This document shows, in pieces, positions 1 to 7,217 of a DNA stretch of 19,014 bases. Both the position numbers and the translations under genes were made by a program. The notes under the pieces are model-generated. The model searched no databases. It had not been told where the DNA came from and saw only the letters and a program-made list of their open reading frames with translations. Source of the DNA: an uncultured Collinsella sp. (GTDB lineage: Bacteria; Actinomycetota; Coriobacteriia; Coriobacteriales; Coriobacteriaceae); contig CATVQO010000011.1 of NCBI GenBank assembly GCA_958346165.1, forward strand, positions 1 through 19,014. Direction: 5' to 3'. Every line of letters begins with the position of its first letter. Within the stretch, counting starts at the first letter, position 1.

Positions 1-238
1 TTGAACGACTCTGCTTGCAGCCGGAGTGAAAAAGGTTATTAGTGGCCGGGCCCGCTCCCTTACGTACCACCATTGGGAACTTTGGCTGATAGTTATAGCG
101 CAATGGGGGTTTGGCTGAAGGGACCTTTGGTATCCGTTCGGACACTTTGGCCCTCGATGAGCGTTTGGCTGATTGCTGCTTTGGGTACTGTTTGGGTTAC
201 TTTGGGTTTGTTTGATTTTTAATTGTTGGAGGGCTTGT
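1..238. other. Non-coding leader region with iterated TTTGG motifs
   Basis: I see no convincing gene here. Forward frame 1 is open from the window edge to a TAG at 40-42 and could be the tail of an upstream gene, but 13 codons cannot support that. From about 80 onward the plus strand is rich in G and T and repeats TTTGG at 81, 110, 126, 146, 164, 180, 191 and 201. Three of these (81-89, 110-118, 164-172) extend to TTTGGCTGA. No clear sigma-70 promoter was found. A TATAGC at 94-99 has only a poor upstream partner (TTGGGA at 73-78, 15-bp spacer). The region ends with the strong Shine-Dalgarno GGAGGG at 228-233 of the next gene. Confidence 0.5.
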
Positions 239-769
239 ATGTCTTATTTGGATCTGGCTCGGGGTCGGTATTCTTGTCGTGAATTTCAGGATCGTTCTGT
301 TGAGCAAGCTGTTGTGGATGCCATTGTTGAGGCTGGGCGTATTGCTCCTTCTGCTTGTAATAACCATCCAACCCGTGTGATGGTGTTGGATACGCCTGAG
401 CTTCTGGAGAAGGCTGCTGCTTGTCAGCCTCGGTTTGCTCGTGATGGGTCTATCTTTGGCGCTCCGCTTATCTTCCTTATTTGCAGCGTTACCGATGATG
501 CCTGGGTGCGCCCGTATGATCAGATGAACTCGAGTGCCATCGATACTTCGATCGTCTGCGATCAGATGATGATGGAGGCCACCGAGCAGGGCCTGGGAAC
601 GTGCTGGGTATGCCATTTTAAGCCTGGGGTGGCACAGGAGCAGTTCAATCTGCCCAAGGGCGTCTATCCCTATCACATGCTCGTCTGTGGATATCCTGCC
701 GACCACATCGCCGATCCCGAGCATCGCGAGGCCCGTACCATTCCCCTCTCCGACTTCCTCCTCAAGTAG
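239..769 (+). CDS. Nitroreductase family protein
   Basis: This 176-residue protein matches the FMN-dependent nitroreductase fold. The N-terminus carries the flavin-phosphate signature RYSCREF (residues 10-16), followed by the conserved helix segment APSACNNHP and a later GLGTCWV segment typical of small nitroreductases. Family members use NAD(P)H and bound FMN to reduce nitro compounds, quinones or similar acceptors in the cytoplasm; the physiological substrate cannot be read from the sequence. At 176 residues it is at the short end of the family. The start at 239 is preferred over the upstream TTG at 173 because GGAGGG (228-233) lies five bases before it and the upstream 22 residues are a Trp-rich extension unlike the family. 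It is the only plus-strand gene, a single-gene unit ending in its own terminator. Its codon usage changes sharply near the middle: T-ending codons dominate before about base 490 and C-ending codons after. Confidence 0.85.
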   Translation: MSYLDLARGRYSCREFQDRSVEQAVVDAIVEAGRIAPSACNNHPTRVMVLDTPELLEKAAACQPRFARDGSIFGAPLIFLICSVTDDAWVRPYDQMNSSAIDTSIVCDQMMMEATEQGLGTCWVCHFKPGVAQEQFNLPKGVYPYHMLVCGYPADHIADPEHREARTIPLSDFLLK

Positions 770-816
770 ATTTTGGGACATGCCCTAAAACCTATCCTTG
801 ACCGCTCACCGGTTCG

Positions 817-854
817 CCGAGTTCTGCGCCACCATGTGCAGGGCTCGGTTTTTT
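817..854 (+). terminator. Rho-independent terminator of the nitroreductase gene
   Basis: An 11-bp stem pairs 817-827 with 838-848, with two G-T wobbles in the middle and a 10-base loop (828-837). It is followed directly by six T residues at 849-854. It lies about 50 bases after the nitroreductase stop codon, as expected for an intrinsic terminator on the plus strand. Confidence 0.75.
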
Positions 855-879
855 ATGTTGCGCGCCCCGGTACAGTCAT

Positions 880-909
880 AAAAAAGGACCCGCAAGCTGC
901 GGGTCCTTT
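880..909 (-). terminator. Rho-independent terminator of the divIVA end of the operon
   Basis: A near-perfect hairpin pairs 883-894 with 898-909 around a 3-base loop; the GC-rich core is GGACCCGC against GCGGGTCC. On the minus strand the stem is followed by a T run formed by the A residues at 880-885, so it terminates transcription coming from divIVA. It may also act weakly on the plus strand, backing up the terminator at 817-854. Confidence 0.85.
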
Positions 910-935
910 CTAGGCACTAAATTGTAGGCCGAATG

Positions 936-1610
936 TTAGTCCAGGTCGTCGGCAGCGAAGTTGTCGATCGGGGCGAAGGGATCGGCCACGGGGACAACCG
1001 GGTCAGCGACGGGCAGCGGCTCGGCGGGAACAGTCACCGCAGGAGAAGCGGCAGAACCGACCGGCGTGGAGGCCATGAGGTCGGCCGGGAAGGAGTTCTG
1101 GGCATCGTCCATGAAGTGCTGGATGAGCTTGAGATACTCGGCCTTGAACTCCTCACGAGAAGCCTTGAGACGATCGATCTCCTCGAGCTCAGCCTGCTTT
1201 TCGGTCAGAGCCTGGCGGATAACCTCGCGGGCCTTGGCGTCAGCCTCGTTGCGAATACGCTCAGCGTTCTCATTGGCATCGTTGACGATGGTCTCAGCGG
1301 TCTGCTGGGCAGCGATCAGGGCAGCGGAAATCTGGCGCTCCTGAGCGGAGAAGTCAGGGGCGGGAGCAGCCACGGGGGCGGCAGGAACGGCCTGGGCGGG
1401 GGCATCCTGAGCCTGGGCAAGCTGAGCCTGCGCATCGGCAAGCTGCTGCTCGGTAGCAGTCAGACGACCCTTAAGGTCGACGATCTTAGCGAGCATAGCG
1501 TCAACCTCAGAGGACAGCGTCTCCAAGAAGACGTCGACCTCAGCAGGATCGTAGCCACGCTTGGCCTCAGAGAAAGTCTGAGCCTGGATGTCTGCAGGGG
1601 TAATAGCCAT
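936..1610 (-). CDS. divIVA: DivIVA domain-containing cell division/polar growth protein
   Basis: The 224-residue protein starts with the DivIVA lipid-binding domain: TPADI at residues 4-8, F13, and KRGYDPAEVDVFL at 17-29. It continues as coiled coil (about 30-75 and 105-165), interrupted by an Ala/Gln/Pro-rich segment (about 78-105), and ends in a Pro/Asp-rich tail with two PVADP units. DivIVA proteins bind negatively curved membrane at poles and septa and recruit division or wall-synthesis factors. Position 17, the membrane-inserting Phe in Bacillus DivIVA, is Lys here, as in the actinobacterial Wag31 type. The ATG at 1610 has an AAGGAG site just upstream. It is the last gene of the sepF-ylmG-divIVA run and is followed by the terminator at 880-909. 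Confidence 0.95.
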   Translation of the reverse strand: MAITPADIQAQTFSEAKRGYDPAEVDVFLETLSSEVDAMLAKIVDLKGRLTATEQQLADAQAQLAQAQDAPAQAVPAAPVAAPAPDFSAQERQISAALIAAQQTAETIVNDANENAERIRNEADAKAREVIRQALTEKQAELEEIDRLKASREEFKAEYLKLIQHFMDDAQNSFPADLMASTPVGSAASPAVTVPAEPLPVADPVVPVADPFAPIDNFAADDLD

Positions 1611-1671
1611 AACAAGTCTCCTTTTTCATCGCCTCGGCGCTACACGCCCGACGTAAGTTACTAAGACAGTT

Positions 1672-1953
1672 CTACACGAGTATACCTATAAGAAGCTGCA
1701 GAACCAGCCTCTGCACCAACTGCAACGCAATAATCGCAACGACCGGCGAAAAATCGATACCGCCCATCGGCGGGATGAAACGACGGAACAGGTTGAGCCA
1801 CGGACCGCACACGCTATCAAGCACCGCGGCAATATCCTGAAGCAAACCACCCTGCTTCATGGGAATCCACGTCATAAAGCAGTAGACGACAATGAGCGTG
1901 GAATAGAAGTTGAACAGCGTATTGACCAGCTGGACGATAGTGTAGATGTTGAT
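1672..1953 (-). CDS. ylmG: YggT/YlmG family membrane protein, apparent ATC start
   Basis: YggT family proteins are small two-helix membrane proteins found beside sepF and divIVA; in Bacillus and actinobacteria they are tied to envelope or division functions, with no defined reaction. Here the C-terminal part shows the family signature: W-x-P, then PWLNLFRRFIPPMGGIDFSP, then a hydrophobic helix. The first in-frame ATG (1875) would remove the first membrane helix. The upstream frame continues the family pattern (NIYTIVQLVNTLFNFYSTLI) back to the sepF stop at 1975-1977 but contains no ATG, GTG or TTG. A GAGGAG site at 1960-1965 lies six bases before ATC at 1951-1953, so I place the start there, giving 93 residues, the usual family length. 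An ATT at 1957-1959 is possible but touches the Shine-Dalgarno site. The gene is in the same frame as sepF. Confidence 0.85.
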   Translation of the reverse strand: MNIYTIVQLVNTLFNFYSTLIVVYCFMTWIPMKQGGLLQDIAAVLDSVCGPWLNLFRRFIPPMGGIDFSPVVAIIALQLVQRLVLQLLIGILV

Positions 1954-1959
1954 GGGAAT

Positions 1960-1965
1960 CTCCTC
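1960..1965 (-). promoter_or_regulatory. Shine-Dalgarno GAGGAG that decides the ylmG start
   Basis: GAGGAG on the minus strand sits six bases upstream of the ATC at 1951-1953 and nowhere near the first ATG (1875). Its presence argues that translation begins at a non-AUG codon rather than at the internal ATG. Confidence 0.6.
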
Positions 1966-1974
1966 GTCTTGTCT

Positions 1975-2697
1975 TTACTTAAGGTAGCCGTCGGCACGAA
2001 GCTTCTTGAGATCGGAATCTTTGACCTCGCAACCGGCGGGCAGCACCATGAACACGCGGTCGCCCACCTCCTTGACCGTGGCACCCAGACCGCAGGCAAA
2101 GCCGTAAGAGAAGTCCAAGACGCGCTTGGCAACTTCGGTGCGTACGCCCACAAAAATCAGTGCGACAGGCTGCTTGGTGCGAACGCGGCGCACCACGGTC
2201 TCCACATCGTCATAGCTCTCGGGGCGCAGGACATAGGCCGGCAGCTGCGGTGTGGCGTTGATGATATTGCTCGCATAGGCCGAGGCATCGCTCGGTGCAG
2301 GCGCAGGCGCAGCGGCGGCACGGGCGCGGGTGTTCTCGGCGTAGCTCGACGGCGTGTCATAGGCACCAGGACGATAACCGCTCGCAACACTGTCCTGCGA
2401 GCGCGAAGGCGGGTTATACGTCGTGGCATGGCGGGAGTCATCGCCGACCAGCTGCCCGGAGCGTGTATACACGGCAACCGACTCAGCTTCACCACGGCGC
2501 GTCTGACCAAGCAGGCCGTTGCTCGGCTCGTCTTGGGTGTAGAAGCCCTCGCCCGAAGCACCGCTGTAGCCGTTGCCCTGATAGCCATCGTCATAGCCAT
2601 CATCGTAGCCGTAGTCGTCGTCCTGGCCATAACCCTGGTCGTAACCCTGCTGGCCGCCCAGGTGCATCTTATTTTTAATCTCGTCAAGGAAGCCCAT
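1975..2697 (-). CDS. sepF: Cell division protein SepF
   Basis: SepF polymerises on the membrane and binds the C-terminal peptide of FtsZ. In actinobacteria, which lack FtsA, it is the main FtsZ membrane anchor. The 240-residue protein starts with an amphipathic membrane-targeting helix (MGFLDEIKNKM). A long disordered linker follows, first Gly/Tyr/Asp-rich (residues 18-44) and then Ala/Pro-rich. The SepF core (about 157-237) contains YVLRPESYDDVETVVRRV, QPVALIFVGV and RVFMVLPAGCEV. The start at 2697 is chosen over 2748 because it gives the canonical MGF N-terminus and has AGAGGA upstream. It is followed after 21 bases by ylmG in the same reading frame. No ftsA is present in the window, which fits this anchor role. 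Confidence 0.95.
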   Translation of the reverse strand: MGFLDEIKNKMHLGGQQGYDQGYGQDDDYGYDDGYDDGYQGNGYSGASGEGFYTQDEPSNGLLGQTRRGEAESVAVYTRSGQLVGDDSRHATTYNPPSRSQDSVASGYRPGAYDTPSSYAENTRARAAAAPAPAPSDASAYASNIINATPQLPAYVLRPESYDDVETVVRRVRTKQPVALIFVGVRTEVAKRVLDFSYGFACGLGATVKEVGDRVFMVLPAGCEVKDSDLKKLRADGYLK

Positions 2698-2757
2698 GGT
2701 TGTGTCCTCTCGCGGTTTAGTGCAGGCGCCCCGATAATCAGTGCGCACTTCAGAGCC

Positions 2758-3495
2758 TTATTTTACTGCAAACTCCGGGCTAAATACTACCCTGCCCAGG
2801 CGAACGAGCGTAGAGCCCTCCTCAAGGGCAGGCTCAAAGTCCTCGCTCATGCCGCAGGAAAGCTCAGGCAGGTTCAAATCGGGATGCGCCGCCTCCAGCT
2901 CATCCCTCAGCTCACGAAGCCCCGCAAAGGTGCGGCGTGCCACATCCTTATTCCCCCGGGGCGCCATAGTCATAAGCCCCTGTACGCAAATTCCCTCAAG
3001 TTCCGCAAGCTCACCCGCGGCGGCGCGAATCTCATCGGGCGAAAAGCCTCCCTTCGACTCCTCACCACTCACATTGACCTCAATGAGCACACGCTGGGGG
3101 CCGGCGAGTTCGCCTGCCTCAATCTTGCGGGCAGCACGGCTCGAGATCGCCTGCGCCAGATGCAGCGAACCCACCGAGTGAATCAGCTCGGCTGAGCCCA
3201 GCACCGCATTGATCTTATTGGTCTGCAGGTTGCCGATCATATCGAAGCGCACCTCGGGCAGCTCCGGATGCTCCGCCAAACCTGTGAGCTTGCGAACCAG
3301 CTCCTGCGGGCGATTCTCGGCAAAATGGCGATACCCCGCCTGGATGGCGGCAACGGTCTCATCGACACCAACGGTCTTGGACACGGCAATGAGGCGCGCG
3401 GCGTCGTGGGGACGGCCCGCGCGATCGAGCGCCGCATAAAAACGTTCCAGAATCTGCTCGCGGCGAGCGCGCATCAAGTCCAAATAGTTATCCAT
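2758..3495 (-). CDS. ylmE: YggS/YlmE family pyridoxal phosphate homeostasis protein
   Basis: This 245-residue protein belongs to the PLP-binding YggS/PROSC family, a single TIM barrel resembling the N-terminal domain of alanine racemase. Members bind PLP and keep vitamin B6 and amino acid pools balanced; no catalytic reaction is established. The PLP lysine is K40 in AVSKT. Also visible are HFAENRPQEL, FDMIGNLQTNK, LIEVNVSGEESKGG and LSCGMSEDFEPAL, with GSTLVRLGR near the end. The usual His before the IG(N/H)LQ motif is Asp here, and the common terminal FG motif reads FSPEF. The start at 3495 has GGAGG nine bases upstream; the 28-residue upstream extension is not family-like. It follows phoU after a 119-base gap with a hairpin and precedes sepF by 60 bases. 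Confidence 0.93.
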   Translation of the reverse strand: MDNYLDLMRARREQILERFYAALDRAGRPHDAARLIAVSKTVGVDETVAAIQAGYRHFAENRPQELVRKLTGLAEHPELPEVRFDMIGNLQTNKINAVLGSAELIHSVGSLHLAQAISSRAARKIEAGELAGPQRVLIEVNVSGEESKGGFSPDEIRAAAGELAELEGICVQGLMTMAPRGNKDVARRTFAGLRELRDELEAAHPDLNLPELSCGMSEDFEPALEEGSTLVRLGRVVFSPEFAVK

Positions 3496-3545
3496 TGCCA
3501 ATCGCCTCCGCTGACAGCCAAACAAGTAGTCCCATGCTAACGCAA

Positions 3546-3577
3546 GAGCGCGGCCCCGCATGTGCAAGGCCGCGCTC
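3546..3577 (-). terminator. GC-rich hairpin after phoU, possible weak terminator
   Basis: A perfect 10-bp stem pairs GAGCGCGGCC (3546-3555) with GGCCGCGCTC (3568-3577) around a 12-base loop. On the minus strand it is followed only by TTGCGTT, not a solid T run. It may attenuate rather than fully stop transcription from pst-phoU into ylmE, or it may protect the upstream mRNA. Confidence 0.5.
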
Positions 3578-3614
3578 ACTTAGGTATTTACAATCTTTCG
3601 ACGAACGGGGTTAC

Positions 3615-4472
3615 TTACTCCTCGTCGTCCTCGCCATCGTCCTCATCCTCAAGATGATCGAGCAGGTAGCGAAGACCCTCGCTGACCTCGTTAACGGGCA
3701 CCTTGGCAACGTAGCGTGCATCGACGGCGGGCCTCATGATAACACCCTCGCCCGAAGGCACGCGCATGCTCTCGAGCTCATCCTCATCAGTGCAGGCGAT
3801 ATCACTGGCAGTCATACGCTGTCCGGTCAACAGGAAGGTCAGACGGCAGGCGGCATCGATGGAAATCGAGGCGATGCGATCGAGATAGCGCGATACCATG
3901 ATGGCGCGGCGCAGGTCGTCATAGTTGCTGTCGTCGTCCATAAAATCGCCCGTGTCCATGCGGTTAAAGGTGCGGAAGAACTTCTCGTAGGCGGCGTGCA
4001 CTGGCTCGTCCTCGACGGCCAAGTTGCAGATGATGGACATGTCGTTGGTGACGAGCGCAGAAAGCGAAGAGCCCAGCACCTGGTAGACGGCCTCAGCCTC
4101 GGCCTCGACCGTGCCGACAAGCTCCTTGGGCAGCGAGATGTCGGCCTTGATCATATGACGCGTGGCGCGGCAAATCTGGCGAACCTTATCGGTCATGCGC
4201 TGCAGGTTAAAGTCGACGTAGATGATCGTCTGCAGCAAGCGGAAGTCGGAGGCGACCGGTGACTGCGTGGCAATCAGGTTGTAGCAGACGGCCTCCAGGT
4301 TGGCGCAGCGTGCGTCAATCGAAAGCGTACGCTTCTTGGTCTTGGTGGCGAGCTTGCGGTCGTCGGTCACATAGGCCTTCACGGCATCGTGGAGGGCCAG
4401 ATCGACGGCCTCGTAGATGCTCAGCATCTCGTGACGGGCCTCGATGAGCTGACGGGAAAACAGTTTGCGCAT
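3615..4472 (-). CDS. phoU: Phosphate uptake regulator PhoU
   Basis: PhoU is a cytoplasmic, metal-binding helical protein that couples the Pst importer to the sensor kinase of the Pho regulon and limits phosphate uptake. The 285-residue product has two PhoU helical-bundle repeats. The first opens with RHEMLSIYEAVDLALHDAV and includes CANLEAVCYNLIATQSPVASDFRLLQTI. The second is centred on LSALVTNDMSIICNLAVEDE and the conserved RYLDRIASISIDAA. It is longer than the usual 215-240 residues because of a C-terminal extension of about 60 residues ending in a run of Asp and Glu (DEDDGEDDEE). The ATG at 4472 has GGAG a few bases upstream. It follows pstB after 92 bases, the usual last gene of a pst operon. 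Confidence 0.93.
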   Translation of the reverse strand: MRKLFSRQLIEARHEMLSIYEAVDLALHDAVKAYVTDDRKLATKTKKRTLSIDARCANLEAVCYNLIATQSPVASDFRLLQTIIYVDFNLQRMTDKVRQICRATRHMIKADISLPKELVGTVEAEAEAVYQVLGSSLSALVTNDMSIICNLAVEDEPVHAAYEKFFRTFNRMDTGDFMDDDSNYDDLRRAIMVSRYLDRIASISIDAACRLTFLLTGQRMTASDIACTDEDELESMRVPSGEGVIMRPAVDARYVAKVPVNEVSEGLRYLLDHLEDEDDGEDDEE

Positions 4473-4492
4473 GGTTCACTCCAATCAGTTGG

Positions 4493-4513
4493 GTGCGGTC
4501 ATGCCGCCCGCAC
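4493..4513 (-). other. Small hairpin in the pstB-phoU spacer
   Basis: GTGCGG (4493-4498) pairs with CCGCAC (4508-4513) around a 9-base loop, in the 92-base spacer that is the longest gap in the pst operon. No T run follows, so it is not a terminator. It could influence mRNA processing or set PhoU expression apart from the transporter, but this is only a structural observation. Confidence 0.3.
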
Positions 4514-4564
4514 AGTGAATACGCACCGGACCAGATCCGATCGGCTTGGGACTAGTCGCACCGA

Positions 4565-5368
<804 letters not shown>

Positions 5369-5380
5369 GGGACTCCTTAA

Positions 5381-6286
5381 CTAGCGACGCTTGCGCGACA
5401 GGAAGCGCGCAAACAGGTTGAAGGCCAAAATGATCACCATCAGCAAGAGCGCGGTGCCGTAGGCTGCGTTCATGTTGATGCCGTCGTTGGCAAGCAGGTA
5501 CAGGTGAACGGTCATGGGACGACCGGAATCGAGCGGCGAAATAGGTAGATTGATGGCCTGGCCCATGGTGTAGAGCACCACGGCGGTCTCGCCGATGGCA
5601 CGGCCGATGGCAAGGACGATGCCCGTGGCAATGCGGCCAAAGGCCGAAGGAAGCACGATCTTGGAGACGACCTGCCACTTGGTAGCGCCCAGGCCGTACG
5701 CGCCCCAACGGATATAGCGCGGAACGGCGCGAATGGCTTCTTCGGTGGTGCGCATGACGATGGGAAGCATCAAGAGCGCGAGCGCCAGAGCGGCCGAGAC
5801 CATCGAAAGGCCCAGGCCCATAGCCTCGACAAACAAGGCGTAGCCAAACAGGCCCATAACGATGGAGGGCACCGAGGCCAAAGCGTCAGCAGCGTAGCGA
5901 ATGAGCTCGACGACCTTGCCCTGCTTGGCGTACTCGGCCAGATAGACGGCTGCCAGCACAGCGATCGGCGTGCAGATAAGCATGGCGAGCGCCGTCACGT
6001 AGACGGTCGAGACGATCGTGGGCCAAATTCCGCCCTCGGCGTTGACGCCCTGGGGCCAACCGAAGATAAAGTCGAGCGAGATGTGTGGCAGGCCGTTGAT
6101 GACCACGTAGGCGATGATAGCGACCAGCACCAGCGTGGTGATGTAGGCAGCGGCACGAAACACGCCAAGCATGATCTTGTTGGACAGGTCCTTGTTGATG
6201 CGGCCCTTCTTGCCGTGGGAAAGGGCACGCTTGATGCGCTCGCGCGACGAGGTCGTATCGACCGTCGTGTCAACGGAATCGAACAT
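5381..6286 (-). CDS. pstA: Phosphate ABC transporter permease PstA
   Basis: PstA and PstC form the transmembrane channel for phosphate. The 301-residue protein has a charged cytoplasmic N-terminus of about 40 residues and about six hydrophobic segments, the first around residues 44-66. The EAA-type loop that contacts PstB is visible in AYGLGATKWQVVSKIVLPSA, followed by GRAIGETAVVLYTMG, a strong PstA/PstC marker. The N-terminal periplasmic segment FIFGWPQGVNAEGGIWP is PstA-like (compare the family pattern F...P....GGI.P). The gene begins three bases after the pstC stop, with an AGAGGGGG Shine-Dalgarno site overlapping the pstC end. Confidence 0.95.
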   Translation of the reverse strand: MFDSVDTTVDTTSSRERIKRALSHGKKGRINKDLSNKIMLGVFRAAAYITTLVLVAIIAYVVINGLPHISLDFIFGWPQGVNAEGGIWPTIVSTVYVTALAMLICTPIAVLAAVYLAEYAKQGKVVELIRYAADALASVPSIVMGLFGYALFVEAMGLGLSMVSAALALALLMLPIVMRTTEEAIRAVPRYIRWGAYGLGATKWQVVSKIVLPSAFGRIATGIVLAIGRAIGETAVVLYTMGQAINLPISPLDSGRPMTVHLYLLANDGINMNAAYGTALLLMVIILAFNLFARFLSRKRR

Positions 6287-6289
6287 AGC

Positions 6290-7216
6290 CTACCCCCTCT
6301 TCTTCTTGGAAATCAGACGAACGATACCCACCAGCGTGGCGGAGATGATAAACAGGACCACACCCATGCCGAACAGCGCCGAGCGGTGCAGACCCGAGGA
6401 ATAGCTCATGTCGAGCGCAATCTGGCTCGTGAGCGTCGAGATGGGGCTCGCAATGCTGTCGGGAATAACCGGGGCGTTACCTACGACCATGAGCACGGCC
6501 ATGGTCTCGCCGATGGCACGGCCCATACCCAGCACGATGGCATCAACGATACCCAGCTTCGCGGCAGGTAGCACGACCTTATAGATGGTCTGCCACTTTG
6601 TGGCGCCCATGGCATACGATGCCTCGCGAATGCCCATGGGAATGGAATTGAGAGCATCGATGGTAAGCGTGGTGATGGTAGGGACGATCATGATGGCGAG
6701 CACAAACCACGCCGTCAGCGCACCAAAACCAAGGCCGCCGGTCAGTTGTGCGATAAACGGGCGGATGATGATCATGCCAAAGAAGCCGTAGATGATGGAG
6801 GGTATGCCCGCCAGCAGGTCAACGGCGGGGCTGATGAGCTTGCGCACGCGCTTGCTGGCAATCTCGACCAGGTAAACGGCCGTACCCACGCCCAGCGGCA
6901 CGCCCATGGCGAGCGCACCGACGGTCACCAGACCCGAGCCAGCAAGCAGCGACAAGATGCCGTAGTGGCCCTCGGAAGGCGCCCACGTAAAGCTAAAGAA
7001 GTCAGCCAGACCGATGTCGGTAAAGACGGGCAGCGCCGAGTACGTGGTAAAGACAAAAATCAGGATGACGGTAACGACCGCCAAGAACGCGCAGGCAAAG
7101 AAGATCCACTGCAGCGCCTTCTCCTTGATATAGGTACTGCGCGATACGAGCGCCAGCTCGCGCTTCTTGGGCGTCTGAACATTCTGCTCAGTCTGGGAGT
7201 TTTCCTGTGCTTCCAT
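6290..7216 (-). CDS. pstC: Phosphate ABC transporter permease PstC
   Basis: This is the second membrane subunit of the phosphate importer. The 308-residue protein has a hydrophilic N-terminal tail of about 33 residues and six predicted helices. It shows the PstC landmarks WAPSEGHYGILSLLAGS, the PstB-contact loop EASYAMGATKWQTIYKVVL and GRAIGETMAVLMVVGN. I place the start at the ATG at 7216, one base after the pstS stop, because the AGGGG site is then nine bases upstream. A GTG at 7225 would overlap pstS by eight bases and abuts the Shine-Dalgarno site. The tight spacing fits co-translation with pstS. Confidence 0.95.
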   Translation of the reverse strand: MEAQENSQTEQNVQTPKKRELALVSRSTYIKEKALQWIFFACAFLAVVTVILIFVFTTYSALPVFTDIGLADFFSFTWAPSEGHYGILSLLAGSGLVTVGALAMGVPLGVGTAVYLVEIASKRVRKLISPAVDLLAGIPSIIYGFFGMIIIRPFIAQLTGGLGFGALTAWFVLAIMIVPTITTLTIDALNSIPMGIREASYAMGATKWQTIYKVVLPAAKLGIVDAIVLGMGRAIGETMAVLMVVGNAPVIPDSIASPISTLTSQIALDMSYSSGLHRSALFGMGVVLFIISATLVGIVRLISKKKRG

Positions 7217-7217
7217 G

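Noticed and set aside
173..238. N-terminal extension of the nitroreductase, or a Trp-rich leader peptide
   Set aside because: There is no Shine-Dalgarno site before the TTG at 173, the residues do not match the family, and the ATG at 239 has an ideal GGAGGG. The Trp content follows from the TTTGG repeats.
1672..1875. Short 67-residue version of ylmG starting at the first ATG
   Set aside because: It would lose the first membrane helix that the upstream frame clearly encodes, and no ribosome site precedes that ATG.
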